Positions 31,771 through 43,012 are shown, counted from the first letter of the stretch. The stretch: 64,000 nucleotides of DNA from Takakia lepidozioides (GCA_030704615.1 CM060731.1:59502756-59566755); one strand, 5' to 3'. Translations and numbers: made by a program. The notes: generated from the sequence alone by a model not told the origin.

Positions 31771-32990
31771 CATGGGGTCGGGCAAGCCAAAGCGAAAGCG
31801 GAACGGCCCGAAAGATGATGATCCTGGTGAGCCCGATGGGGGCGACGTGTCACCGAAGCGGCCATTTGAGGAAGCGATGCATGCTTTTGAAAACGAGGCC
31901 TCTCAAGAACGGGAGGAATCTGAGGAATCGGAGCCCGAGGAATCCCTGAGAGCTCCGACAGACCAACAGATGCCTCCCATGCCAGCAGCCTTTTGGGAAG
32001 GGTTGTTGGCGCAGTTTGGCGGGACGTTGAAAGACATGTTGAAGGCGGCTAATGCCACTTCCACTAAGGCAAAGTTTAAGGTGAAGCCTAAGGAACCCGG
32101 CACCTTCGAGGGCGTCCGAAATCGGAAGGCACTCAACACCTGGCTCTTGGGAGCTACAACAGTACTTCTGGGCGGCCAAGTTGAGTGACAATGATCGGGT
32201 GGAAGTGGCTCCCACCTATTTAAGGGGTTATGCTCAACAATGGTGGCAGAAACGCCTTCACGACCGAGGTCCAAACCCGGAAACTTTGAACTGGAGTGGG
32301 TTCAAGGAACTGATGAAGAGACAGTTTGTGCCCCTCAACGCGTCCTGACTCGCCCGGGACAAGATGAGGAATTTGAAGCAAACAGATGACATTCGGGGAT
32401 ATGTTTAGGCTTTCAATGTGATGTTGCTCGAAGTCGCAGACATGGTAGAACCAGAAATGGTCTTCAACTTTGTGGCGGGACTGGCCCCATGGGCCAGGCG
32501 GAAGTTGGAGGAGAAGCCACCTAAGACTTTAAACGAGGCAATTGAGAGGGCTGAATGCTTCTCGGCTGTCTCTAGGGGCGAAAGACAAGGCCGTACGGAG
32601 CTGAACCACAAGAAGACCCGGCGGGAGGGTGACTCCTTTTGACTGGAAAAGAAGTGGGATAGGCCATGCGGCGACAATGGCACGTGGAAATCGAAGGGAG
32701 GGCCTTCACACGCCAAGACGACACCCGGTGCTCCGAAAGGAAAATCAGGTGCGACGCCTTATGGCGGACAAAAGACGACCTTTGATGGAGTGTGCTTTAA
32801 TTGCGGGGAGCCCGGGCACATGGCTAAGAAGTGTAAGCCCCGACAATTGAACATGACTCGGGCGACCACAGAGCTGTCGGAAGAGTCCATCAGCCGCTTG
32901 GTGGAAGCGGTGGTCGCCAAGACTTGCAAGGTAGGCAACTCTTGTGAGTTGTATCAGGAAACTGGCGCCCTACGTAAAGGAAGTTAGTTA
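31771..32990 (+). pseudogene. Chromovirus gag
   Basis: Starts with a Lys/Arg-rich segment (SGKPKRKRNG), an acidic stretch, then the capsid region: ATSTKAKFKVKPKEPGTFEG, YLRGYAQQWWQKRL, and VAGLAPWARRKLEEKPPK. There is one zinc knuckle, CFNCGEPGHMAKKC (C-X2-C-X4-H-X4-C). Breaks: a frameshift near 32150, TGA at about 32347, TAG near 32407 and TGA near 32640. A shorter, minus-strand relative is at 46866-48005. Confidence 0.88.
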
Positions 32991-33330
32991 TTGTTCGTGG
33001 ATGGGATAATTTCCAGAACTAACGTTTCGTTGTTGGTGGACACATGAGCGTCGCACTCCTTCATGACACCGGCAACGGCACGGAAGCTGGGACTCCCGAC
33101 AAGTGATGTGGGGGCTCTATTGAGGTGCGTTCTGCTAAAGGAGAACCACAATTGGCGACGAGGTTGGCGTTCGATGTTCTTCTTCAGCTTGGGAGTTGGG
33201 AGGGACGTGAGAACTTCACCATTTGCGAGATCGATGGAATGGATTTCATTTTGGGGATGACCTTTTTGAGCAGATCCGGAGCGGTCATAGATGGCCGCAA
33301 GAGAGTAGTCATGCTACCGTGTGGGAATGG
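32985..33330 (+). pseudogene. Chromovirus aspartic protease with stop in the active site
   Basis: The triad position reads V-D-T-stop-A-S-H (TGA at about 33046), where the family has D-T-G/S-A, followed by [12 protein letters not shown] and, in the next frame, [10 protein letters not shown], the C-terminal hydrophobic motif. A single G-to-T or similar change at the Gly codon explains it. A frameshift near 33125 follows. Confidence 0.8.
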
Positions 33331-35134
33331 TGGCGAAGTTTTACGAGTGTCAGAAATGCCCAACCCCGTGGGAGGACGAATAAACCTTCTGTCAGCAAAG
33401 GAGTGGGCCGTGGAGGAGTCACACGAGCCCCAATTTTTGCTTTATGTAAGACAAGTGAAGGGAGAAGGCGATGGGGAGCCGAGCCCAGATTGGATCAAGG
33501 GGATTTTGGAGAAATACCAAGATGTGATGTCGGAGGATTTACCAAGCGGCTTGCCACCGCGAAGGGGAGTTGACCACAAGATTGAGGTGATACCGGGATC
33601 GGAGCCACCTGACAAGGCGCCCTACTGGTTGAGCCACAGAGAGTTGGTCGAGCTGAAAACTCAGCTCAAGGATCTAATGTCAAAGGGGTACATCCGGCCG
33701 AGTAAGTCACCTTACGGAGCCCCGGTGCTATTCGCAGACAAGAAGGATGGGACGCTGCGGATATGTGTCGATTACAGGGCCCTGAATAAGGTGACTATCA
33801 AGAACCGGTACCCTTTGCCAAGAATCGACGACCTCTTCGATCGGTTGGCAGGAGCAAAGTATTTCAGCCGGATCGATTTGCGCTCCGGCTACCATCAAAT
33901 CCGAGTGGCGGAAGGAGATGAGGAGAAAACCGCGTGCAGGACAAAATATGGTTCGTATGAGTTCTTGGTGATGCCTTTTGGCCTCACCAACGCACCCGTA
34001 ACCTTTAGCACGCTAATGAACAGCCTTTTCCAAGAGTGGTTGGATGACTTTGTGATCGTGTACATCGACGACATCTTGTTGTATTCGAAAACAAAGGAAG
34101 AGCACCTGGAGCACCTCAAAAGGGTGTTCCAGAAATTGCGGGAAGAGAAGATGTATGCCAAAGCTTCAAAGTGCGAATTTGGGGTCACAAAAGTGGAGTT
34201 CCTAGGGCATGTGATTACACAGGATGGGATCAAAATGGATGACAGAAAGGTGAGGGTGATCTTGGACTGGGAGCCTCCAACTTCGGTCCCGGGAGTGCGA
34301 TCCTTTCTAGGACTCGCCTCTTATTACCGAAAGTATGTGAGAAATTTTGCCAAGATTGCAGGGCCGCTGTCAGACCTTCTATGTAAATCCAAGGTATGGG
34401 TATGGAACACTTTTTGTGGCCAAACTTTTGCCGAATTGAAGCAGCGGATGGCAGAAGCTCCAGTCTTGAAAATCCCTGAGTTCGACCGCCCATTTGAGAT
34501 TCATACGGATGCGTCGGACTTTGCGATTGGAGGTGTACTCATGCAGGATGGACATCCAGTGGCTTACGAAAGTAAGAAACTGAATGAAGTGGAGCGACGG
34601 TGGCCAACGCATGAGAAAGAGATGAAGGCGGTGGTGCATTGCCTTGAGCTTTGGCGCCACTACATTGGTTCCAACCCGGTGAAGGTATTCACGGACAATG
34701 TCACGGTGAAGTATTTTGCCACGCAGCCTAAGTTGTCCCCAAAACAACTTAGGTGGCAAGACATTTTGGCGGTGTTTGACGTGGATATCCACTACAAACC
34801 GGGATGGGACAATATGGTGGCCGATGCTTTAAGTAGAAAACAACTGCTCTTGTTGGTGTACAGGGGCGAGACGGCGCTCCAAAGGAAGATCCGGAAGGCT
34901 TACCGGAAGGATGAGATGACGAAGTCCGTGATGCGGGACTTGAAGATGGGGGTTAAATCGCAGTTCCAATTGCAAAATGGACTGCTCCGGTACAAGCAAA
35001 AGCGTCTCTACGTGCCGAAGGGAGAGATCAGAGATAGTCTCTTGAGAGAATGCCATGATGGCCCGCTTGCGGCCACGACGGAGTCAAGCGCACCGCGACA
35101 CTCTAGAAGAAAGAGTATTTCTGGCCCAAACTGA
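33236..35134 (+). pseudogene. Chromovirus reverse transcriptase, RNase H and start of integrase
   Basis: One 669-codon frame (from 33125). [61 protein letters not shown] and YIDDILLYS with intact YIDD. RNase [19 protein letters not shown], the E in [11 protein letters not shown], and [10 protein letters not shown], ending [11 protein letters not shown]. The integrase zinc finger begins ...RECHDGPLA but the frame shifts at the first His and ends. The RT itself looks intact. Confidence 0.93.
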
Positions 35135-35990
35135 GGGAGGAGGCCGAGGAGTATGTCAAGACATGCACCACATGCCAACAAAACCGGAGCGAGTACAAAA
35201 AGCAAGCTGTTACAACCCTTGCCGATTCCAGAGGGGTCTTGGGAAAGTGTCTCGATGGATTTCATGACTGCTATGTATCGATGTCAAAAGGGGTTATGCA
35301 ATCATAGTGGGGTGGATAGGTTCAGTAAAATGGGTCATTTCATCCCCACCAAGGAGACGACAACGGCATAGGAGACGGGGCGACGTTACTTCGCCCACGT
35401 CTTCAAGCATCATGGACTCCCGAAAGGATATTGTCTCGGACCGCGATCCAAAGTTTCCGAGTAAATTTTGGAAGACACTTTGAAGAAGATGGGGACGAGG
35501 CTTAAGATGAGCACCGCCTTCCGACCTATGACGGACGGCCAAATGGAAAGGGTGAATTCCGTGGTGAAGCAGATCTTGCGGAATTACGTGTCGGCGGACC
35601 AATCGGACTGGGTGAAGCACTTGGACGCGGCAGAGTTCTGTTATAATAACACAAAACACTCCGCAACGGGTGTTTCTTCTTTTGTATTGGTCTATGGAAA
35701 AGCACCTCTAGGGCCGACAAGTTGGGTTGCCCAAGACGTGAGGGAACCGGCAGCAGCAGCGGTGTTGGAGGAACGCGAGCGCTTGTTGAAGCTCGCAAAG
35801 TACAACATCGTCAAAGCTAGGAAATGGTATGAATGGCAGGTAAATCGGAAGCGGAGGGAAGTCAAGTTTGAGGCAGGCACGGAGGTCTGGTTGAACATCA
35901 AGAATTTTCGACTACCTCCGCGAAGTGAGTCCGAAGTTCGTACCTCCGTATGCGGGACCCTTTCGCAATCCGGAAGTTATGAATGAGGAT
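35060..35990 (+). pseudogene. Chromovirus integrase
   Basis: The HHCC finger is split by a frameshift (second half CTTCQQNRSEYKKQ near 35165). The core starts WESVSMDFMTAM near 35250 (first catalytic D) and has the D/E-containing TAFRPMTDGQMERVNSVVKQ near 35520, where the normal Q-X-E is partly changed. Stops lie at about 35369 and 35461. The C-terminal part has NTKHSATGVSSFVLVYG and WYEWQVNRKRREVKFE. Confidence 0.88.
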
Positions 35991-36029
35991 GTGTATGAAT
36001 TGGAGCTCCAGCAAACAACAAGGTGCATC

Positions 36030-36323
36030 CGGTTATCCACGTCTCCATTTTGAAGCCTACTTCAAAAGATGACGCGCCGTCCGAATCGGCATCAAGTGTT
36101 GCGTCTGCAACCTGTGCTGGTAGATCATGAAAATGAACTTGCGTACAAGGTGGAGGCAGTGCTTAAGTCGAGGCGGTTCAAGAATCGAGAAATGGAGTAT
36201 CTCGTGAAATGGAAGGGCTATCATCATGTGGAGGCATCTTGGGTGCGTGCCTCAGAAATAAGAAACGCATCCGAGGCAGTTGCGGCTTTCGAAGGGCGAC
36301 CTCAAAAGCGGAAGAAGCGTTGA
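36030..36323 (+). pseudogene. Chromodomain at the integrase C-terminus
   Basis: YKVEAVLKSRRFKNREMEYL followed by VKWKGYHHVEASWVRASEI is a chromodomain. It has the aromatic positions Y at the start, W-K-G-Y in the centre and W near the end. It is followed by a basic tail (RPQKRKKR) and a stop at 36321-36323. In chromoviruses this domain steers integration to heterochromatin. A frameshift near 35950-36060 separates it from integrase. Confidence 0.92.
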
Positions 36324-37226
36324 TGGGACATCACCTTGGAGCGTGGGGGAGGAAATGCATGCTTAGCCCGGCTTAGCTAGCTCAGAAATCCGATTGCAAA
36401 AACTTGTATTGTACAAATTTCGTTATAAATGAAATGGTTTCCAAATGTTGTGCGTCCTATTTTGTTTGGAATGGTGATGCATGTTATGGTTGGCTAGTGT
36501 GTAGAATGCATGCTAGCATACAAAAGTGGTAGGGGTAAATTGGGTTAATCGTGTGTTTGCGCAGTGCCGAAATCGGGTGACTCCCACCCAAGGGGCAAGG
36601 AAACTTGCGCCTTCTTTGGGAGTTCACGTGCTAGTACGCACCTGGCGCGTGCGCGTACGATAACTAACTGCGCTACCGAGGGGGTTGTAGTGGCGCCTAA
36701 CGCGGAAGCTACGTGCTTTCGTTCACGTACTATAATCGTGTAGCCTCGGGACGAAGTCGTAGTGCGGCTTCGGCGTGTTCCCGTACCTCAGGCTAGCATT
36801 CCAAGGCGGACCCAATTGTAGTGATTGGGGCACACGGTTGGTTCAAGGTTTTCTTCTTAGTAAAAAAGGTTCAAGGTGAACCCTTGCTCAAGGTGATGCC
36901 AAAAGCGGCATCATGAGCGATCGCAAGCAATGTTGTTGCAGTAAGGCGATTCAATCCTTGGGGAGGATCGTTCCTTGGCCTTGAAGTAGGCCAAGAAGAG
37001 GGCACTGGGAGAGGAGCTTGAGAGGGCTCCACCCTTGGCCGAGACTTGGAGGAAGTCGGCCGAACTAGCTAGTGGAGAGTAGAGTCAAGTGTGGGGTTTT
37101 GTTTCTTTGCCATGGGATGCCATGGTGCGGAAACAAACTCCTTGATGTGGGACGCCACAACTTGGATGTTTGTTTCTACAATGGACAAGTCGATGAGGAC
37201 ATCGACTCCCTGTTGGTAGGGGTGTG
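36324..37226 (+). other. Long non-coding 3' region of the chromovirus
   Basis: About 900 bases without coding potential between the chromodomain stop and the right LTR. A purine-rich GTGGGGGAGGAAATG lies at about 36341-36355, far from the LTR. The sequence directly before the LTR (TTGGTAGGGGTG) is only a weak polypurine tract. Two scenarios fit: a long 3' untranslated region, or an insertion after the original tract. Confidence 0.5.
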
Positions 37227-37876
37227 TGTCACGGCCCTTTGCCTTTGAGGGCAGGGGGTCGGGACGCAGAGGGGCTGCCCCTGTGGTGGGGCGGTGGCAG
37301 CAATAGGTACGGGGGGCTGAAGCACCCTTGAGTGCCCAATATACTCAAGGAGGCGGAGGCACTCACTAGGTGGAGCCCCACACACCGGGTTGCGGTGGGG
37401 GTGGCTCCACAAGGGGTGGTGGTAGCTTAGCGGGACTTAGTGGGGGTGGGGCCGTGGTGGGTGGGCCAAGACTCACCGCGACTCATCACCGGGAATCGAG
37501 GGTCTTCATGGTTGTTCGCCATAAAAGGATGGTGTTGTTTGTGGAACCCCCGCGGCACACCTCACAGAAGTATATATAGGGAGTAGTAACCCGAGAACGG
37601 TGCAAGCCGTTGGTGACCAAAACTAGTGAGTAAGCGAACGAGCCAGAAAAGCGACCAAGAAGTGGGGAGCTATTCCGGACTGCCAACTACCAAAGGGAAT
37701 TTCCACTAGGCCCAAATTGGTGGAGGGTCTGTTGGGGGAGAAAAGGGGGACCGTTATGTCCCGGTGAGCAGCTAAAGCTCCGAGTTGGCCCGGCGGCCAG
37801 GTTGGGAGTTAGACGCGCGCATCAAAGTGAATAACTATGACTTAAAAGGGAGCTTACCGAAGTGAGGTGCGCGACA
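37227..37876 (+). repeat. Right LTR of chromovirus (650 bp)
   Basis: TGTCACGGCC...GCGCGACA. Carries a ~74-base deletion relative to the left LTR and scattered substitutions. Confidence 0.95.
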
Positions 37877-37881
37877 GTAAA

Positions 37882-38504
37882 CACCAGGCCCGGGTGAGAA
37901 TGCGATCGAGACACCACACATCTGCTCGAGAGACAAACCATGGACAACTGAGAGTGCTGGAGCAAAAAATGTACCGGGGTGTGCAGATGCTTTTCCAATG
38001 CAACAACTGTAAGCGAAACAACAACAACGTTCAAGTACTTGTCGCGAAGAAAGGAGCGTGAGAATGCGCTCGAGACTTGAGCGGGTTTCACACTCCATAC
38101 ATGAGTCATCACAATAGAGATAAAGACATTATTGCAAAGATGCGCGTAGTACAGTTTCAAAATTGCACACTGTCTTTGTCGTGTAGTAGTGGATCGCGAA
38201 AGAATTGCCGCTACCCCATGCAATGCGCCGAAATTTGGGCTGCGCGATGGAGACGTTTGTAGACGTGGCAGTACGCGATATGTCCATGATCCCACATTAT
38301 TATCAGATGGACACCTATTTCGAAAAACTAGCAAAATAAGCACAAAATAATCCCATGACCCTAATGATAGTCAAACATAGGGTTGTTGTCCTTGAAATAG
38401 TTCCTCAAATGAGACACCTGAACATGCTTTGACCCTCATATGCATTTTCGGGAGCATCATCGGATCCATCTTCACTATTGGAGGCAGATGATTTCTTCTG
38501 ACAT
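37882..38504. other. Giant-element sequence between chromovirus and hAT gene
   Basis: No recognised gene. A short direct duplication (GAGAATGCG(A/C)TCGAGAC) is at about 37897 and 38060. Confidence 0.4.
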
Positions 38505-38546
38505 GATTATCTCTGAGGCTCAGTATCGTCACTCATCGAATCTACC

Positions 38547-39376
38547 CACTACAACAGATCGCGGTAGTTATGACTGCCAAACCATGGTAGTCATGGTTTT
38601 CATGACTTTGACCATGACTGTACCATGTTTTTATATGAAATTGACCTCGCGTAGTCGTTCATACGACTGTAGTCATATGAACGACTATCTAAGTAGTCGT
38701 CTGTATGACTACATGGCTCCGGAATGGGCGGAAAGCTGGTCAACGGCAATTGACCAGATTTAGCTCACCATTCATAGTTATTTCCATGACTACAGTGTAC
38801 ATGAATGAGTCATTGTAATTTGGTGTGTATAATACAATTAAAACACCATATGATCATATGAATGACTAATGGGTGTATTGGTTAACAGATAGTGAATTAT
38901 AACTCTTATAGTAAAGAGGTTGCAGGTTCAAACTCCCCTAAGTACAATCAAATGGATAAGATGGCCCTAGGGTTAGTAGGTGAGCTAGGGATAGCACGTG
39001 GTGCCCTAGATGGACTGCCACGTGGTTTTTTTTATATTATAAAATGCATTATGCCACGTGGCACAATGCGGTGCGACACGGCGTTTGACATATGTTTTTA
39101 TTTTTTCAGTTTTTAATTTAATTTAATTTAATTTTTTAAATCAATTGCGCCTCGCCACATGACCCGGCAGCGGCAGCGGCGGCTGCAATATGGTATATAT
39201 GACTACAGTGAGAGATATCACTTGGTTCATATGACTGTAGTCATCCGGACCGTACTATCCTGTACTCATTGTATTGACTTGGTTTGCACGACTTACAGTC
39301 ATAGAAGTCCTATGTACCGTTTATGACTGCAGAATAGTTATATATACAGTCATAACTACCGCGATCTGTTGTAGTG
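38547..39376. mobile_element. CACTA-type MITE (830 bp), TSD ACC
   Basis: Ends CACTACAACAGATCGCGGTA and its reverse complement are perfect for at least 20 bases and extend into GTTATGACTGC. A 3-base duplication ACC (38544-38546, 39377-39379) matches the CACTA/EnSpm rule. There is no transposase. The subterminal regions repeat CATGACT/AGTCATA and TGACT(A/G)CAG words. It lies in the last exon of the hAT gene. Confidence 0.92.
38869..39100 (+). mobile_element. tRNA-like SINE candidate inside the CACTA MITE
   Basis: TGTATTGGTTAACAGA resembles an A box and GGTTCAAACTCC, about 45 bases later, matches a B box. An AT-rich tail with repeated TTTAA (39113-39140) follows. The limits are uncertain. Confidence 0.45.
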
Positions 39377-41430
39377 ACCTCAGAAGCAGAGTTTTCGGAA
39401 TGCAAATTCCTCTCATACCATGCTGCAGCATCATCCGCTGCCCTCTATGTAGCAGTCGGCAATTGGTATACACATACACCAATTTGTCAGCCCTCGCGGG
39501 ATTCAACCTGTTTCGAATTTTGTTGTGAACAAATGAGTAACTGCTCCAATTGCGTTCGCAGGATGAGGCAGAGCACACTTGAGCAAGAATGCGCTTCGCA
39601 ATGGGAGCCAATGTTCTTGCTCCAGCTCCAATCAGATCCCACCATTCATGTGCATATTGAACTCTTTTGGATCCGGCATGTCCTCAAAAAGGTCGCGGCG
39701 ATCTGAGAAGCATTGGTACTCGGATATAGCTCTCTTTGCCATGTTTGGCGGAGCCAGTCGCATGAGCACTCGCACGAGGTCGGCCTTGACATCAGCGTCG
39801 TTTTGGAGCATGGTATTGTCGAGCCAAGAATGGATTGAGCAAAGCCCCGCATAATGCAAGTCCGTTACGACGACCATCGAACGATGGTCCGTAAAATGCA
39901 TCCTCAGCACTGTCCGCAAGTTTCAGGTTCCAGGAGAAGGGATGATGCCTCAAGGATTGGACGGCTTCTCAAGATTTTGCATTAGTAACCATGCCTTGCT
40001 ATTACTCTTGTTCATTTCCATCAACTCCCGCAAGACGATTAACACCCCGGCTCTACCATATAAACAAAGTTTTCACATTTCTTCCAGAAATCATCGCTGC
40101 GAATGCTATTTTGAACTTTTCGACTTTTGCCCAATGACTTGGCTTTTCTAGAGTTCCGCAATGTCCGTGTGTACGCATCCCATTGATGATCGATGATGGT
40201 GTGCTCCAGACTGCTTTTCACCCACCGCACCAACCGATCCATCCACCATCAAGAAGCTAGTGGCAAAACGAGTTTCGCCTGGATTGCGGAGGCTGTATTT
40301 GGGTTCGTGCCTCCTATATATTGCCAAAAGGATGTGGTGTGTGCGGATGAACGACACACAGTCTTTCGCTCGCTTTGACACGTTGACAAATTGTTTCATC
40401 ACCCACTGTTCTTTTCCCCAATCTTCCAAAAGAGGTCAGGATATGAGCAGCATAACCTTGATAGTACATATGGGAATAAATTGCCAACAACATGTCTGCA
40501 GTGTTTATCATGTTAGCGGCATTATCTGTGCATATATGCACGATTATATCACTTTCGACCTGTTCGATGAAGTCCGTCAATAGTTGACATTGATAACGTC
40601 CATATTTCTTCTCGCCGCTAGTGTCGACCGATCCCAAGAATTGTTCCCCAGCTGGATATACGAGCATGACATTGAACAACGGTCTGTTTGTTACAGAAGT
40701 CCAACCATCGGCACATATAGTGCTTTCATATTTTCTGATGCACTCGCCCGTTCTATCGTTGATCTTTTGGGTAAGCTCGGTCATGACGTCTTCTAGCAAT
40801 CCTGTGCGGAGATTGTGAGAAGTCGGAGGTACGTACATGGATCTGGACTCCGAGGTTGCTGTAACGGCAGAAACAAATGCCGGAAGCCTTGCCACATTAA
40901 ATGGTATGTTGGCCTCGAAGAAAAACTACGCCTATTTTTTATCCAACTGTCTTTTCGCAGATAAGTTAAGACCTTCCTGCATGGATTGCTGCCGTAATCC
41001 TATACTCCGTTGAAGTGTAGGGGTACAAAGAGGTGTTGCAGCAGGTGTTGCTTCGACACAACCCACTTGTCCAAGGACACCCAAAGCCTCACAAGAGTCG
41101 CCCCGGTTACTAATCGGGGCATCCTGACGGGAAAATGAAGTGTTCTGCTCAGAGGTCATGTCCAGATCCAAAGACATTGGAATATTGCCTCCACACTGAG
41201 CAAAGTGGTTTTTTACCCGCATAGATGATTTATGGCATAAACCCACCCCAGCGCTCTTCACATCTTTATAGCCGAGGTGAGCGAGCAACCGATCCTTACG
41301 ATAAGAAAGCTTTAATCCACATATGTTGCACTCAACACTACCAGTGACACTGACAGTGTTTGGGATTGTCGTATACCAATGGCTCCATTCCTCCCTCATC
41401 TTCACCCAATATCCACTCCCCTGGGCCCTA

Positions 41431-41820
41431 GCGATGTAAGCAACAAAAAACAGTCATCTATAAATGAACGTGTTGTGAATGTAGAGTGCAATGCGATAGC
41501 CCAACACTTCTATACCTGTCAGCAACCCAAGTGGGTCGATGTGGGTTGTAGTGTTGAGCTTATACACAATCTACTGCAGTGGCTTTGATGGAAGCCATAA
41601 CGGCAAAATGTGCGCACCCTCCTCTTGGGCTACACTCTCGTTCAATGGAAGAGAACATCCAAAGCAACCTCAAGTGTTTGCGCCAAAAGAAATGAGGAGC
41701 TTAGTGACCCTCCTCCTTTATATATGATCCAAAAATGATGAAAGTGAAATGAATAAATGACGAACCAATAACGCCCACCCGAAAAAGGCTGTACAACCAT
41801 ATTTGTTATAATTTAGAAAT
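41431..41820. other. Upstream region of the hAT gene
   Basis: No coding frame beyond short shadows. It could hold the promoter and first exon of the minus-strand hAT gene. TATATATGAT near 41718 is a possible TATA element on the opposite strand. Confidence 0.35.
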
Positions 41821-42556
41821 TAAGCGACCGCCACTATTGCGGTCGCTTTTATTTCTTTTCATTTTGTGCAATATTGCGGTCACTTCTATTTTGTATATTT
41901 TTAAATTTAAACGACCGCCCGTATGGCAGTCGTTATTGTTTTTATTTCAAAATATAATGCGACTGCCGGTATGGCGGTCGCTTCATTTGTTAATATATTT
42001 AAAATAAAGCGACCGCCAATATGGTGGTCGCTTTTATTTTTAATATTTTTTACAAAACGCGACCTCCAGTACGGCGGTCGCTTTTAATCTTTATATTTTC
42101 AAGTTTAAGCGACCTATAGGCTGGCGGTCGCTTAAACTTAATATATATTTTAAAATTGACGCGACCGCCGGTTTGGTGGTCGCAAATATTGTATTGTTTT
42201 AAAACAAGCGACCACCGGTGTGGCGGTCGCTTTTATTTTCATATGTCGCTTGTTTTTTTTATATAATTTTAAATTTACCGACCACCATATGGCGGTCGTT
42301 TGTTTTTCCATATTTTTTTTAAATTAAGCGACCGCCATATGGCGGTCGCTTGTTTTTTAAATATAGTTTTTGAAATTATCCGACTGCCATATGGCATTTT
42401 CTTTTTTAAATTAGGCGACCGCCAATGCGACTACCAATGCGACCGCCAATCTTGCTTTAAAAAAAATAAAATTGAAGCGACCGCCAATTATGGCGGTTGT
42501 TATTTCTTTTTTAATTTTGAAAAACAAAGCGACCGCCATAATTTGCGGTCGCGTTC
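41821..42556. repeat. Palindrome array B (about 15 units), right subterminal
   Basis: AGCGACCGCC-N-GGCGGTCGCT hairpins at ~45-60 base spacing with A/T-only spacers, as in array A. Centres vary (TATGG, ATATGG, GGTGTGG). One unit near 42421 is broken into tandem half-arms. Confidence 0.93.
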
Positions 42557-42752
42557 ATTTTTTTAATTTTCAAAATGTATTTGTCACTGCCACCGTGTCG
42601 GCGACGTGGCTGCTTAAGTGGCAGTATTTTACTTGTTACTATTTTTACCAGAATATTCCCCGAACCTGACGTGACGGTGGCCCTGTCAGCGTCAGGTCTG
42701 ACGTGACCTGACGCGGACGGACGGACGGACCGACGTGACGCTGATAATCGGG
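42557..42752. repeat. Right terminal region and TIR of the giant element
   Basis: Contains GCCACCGTGTCGGCGACGTGG, a cluster of TGACGT/ACGTCA words and a (GGAC)4-like run at 42716-42731. It ends ...TGATAATCGGG. Matches 49263-49454, the right end of the 4.4-kb copy. Confidence 0.82.
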
Positions 42753-42932
42753 GTTCTGCTTCCGGAACCATTCGTCCGCCTTGGAATGCAGATTCAGCCG
42801 GGCCACTTTGCACATCTTGTCTTCACTCAGATCCTGTACATCTCCAGACATCTGGATTCGGTCGATCCAGTCGTGAACATCTTCATTCTCCCTACCAAAG
42901 AACGGGGCCTCAATGCCCGCTGGGCTCGTCAT
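42753..42932 (-). pseudogene. Gypsy gag N-terminus, displaced half of the outer element
   Basis: Reads MTSPAGIEAPFFGRENEDVH, DWIDRIQMSGDVQDL, then LNLHSKADEWFRKQNP, a typical start of retrotransposon Gag. The next residues (RPDNWPDFQ) are found at 6905, across the giant insertion. It starts at the ATG at 42930-42932. Confidence 0.85.
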
Positions 42933-43012
42933 CCTCCAAATACTCAGCAGCAGTCAAAACGAAAAGAAAACAGTAAATAATAAAAATCAACAGACAAACA
43001 CACACACCTGCA

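Larger units (their letters stand above)
30993..37876 (+). mobile_element. Chromovirus (Ty3/Gypsy with chromodomain), structurally complete, coding decayed
   Basis: LTRs 30993-31716 and 37227-37876, target GTAAA, initiator-Met primer site at 31719-31730, then gag, protease, RT, RNase H, integrase and a chromodomain. Coding sequence has several frameshifts and stops, so it cannot move by itself. It inserted into the giant element after that element inserted in the outer Gypsy. Confidence 0.95.
38505..41430 (-). pseudogene. hAT transposase (BED finger, DUF659, dimerisation domain), interrupted by a CACTA MITE
   Basis: Coding order runs from 41430 down. BED-type zinc finger: WSHWYTTIPNTVSV, CNICGLKLSYRKDRLLAHLG. 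DUF659: IPFNVARLP, CADGWTSVTNRPLFNVMLVY, HICTDNAANMINTADM. Then NPGETRFATSFLMVD. Dimerisation domain: LAPIAKRILAQVCSASSCER, NWSSYSFVHNKIRNRLNPAR. It ends with an acidic tail, SMSDDTEPQR, and TAA at 38505-38507. Breaks: two TAG codons near 40920, and frameshifts near 40314, 40200-40040 and 39440. A CACTA MITE splits the last exon. An acceptor-like TAG at about 41430 suggests an upstream exon. The gene adjoins array B and is the candidate transposase for the giant element. Confidence 0.85.
6924..42752. mobile_element. Giant hAT-like TIR transposon (~35.8 kb) with subterminal palindrome arrays
   Basis: The left end begins CCTAGCTATCA. The reverse complement of the right end begins CCCGATTATCA. 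The flanks carry an 8-base duplication (GTTATGCT/GTTCTGCT) and split one Gag protein into two halves that join cleanly. Each end has about 100 bases rich in TGACGT/ACGTCA, then a CACGGTG-containing stretch, then an array of GCGACCGCC palindromes. An independent copy with matching left and right ends lies at 45064-49454. The size includes later nested insertions: Tat-like element, chromovirus and CACTA MITE, about 19 kb. The hAT call rests on target length and on the hAT transposase gene inside it. Confidence 0.75.

Noticed and set aside
42300-42669. Phe/Lys-rich ORFs across array B (and 48447-48632)
   Set aside because: Frames opened by A/T spacers and palindromes; no protein features.
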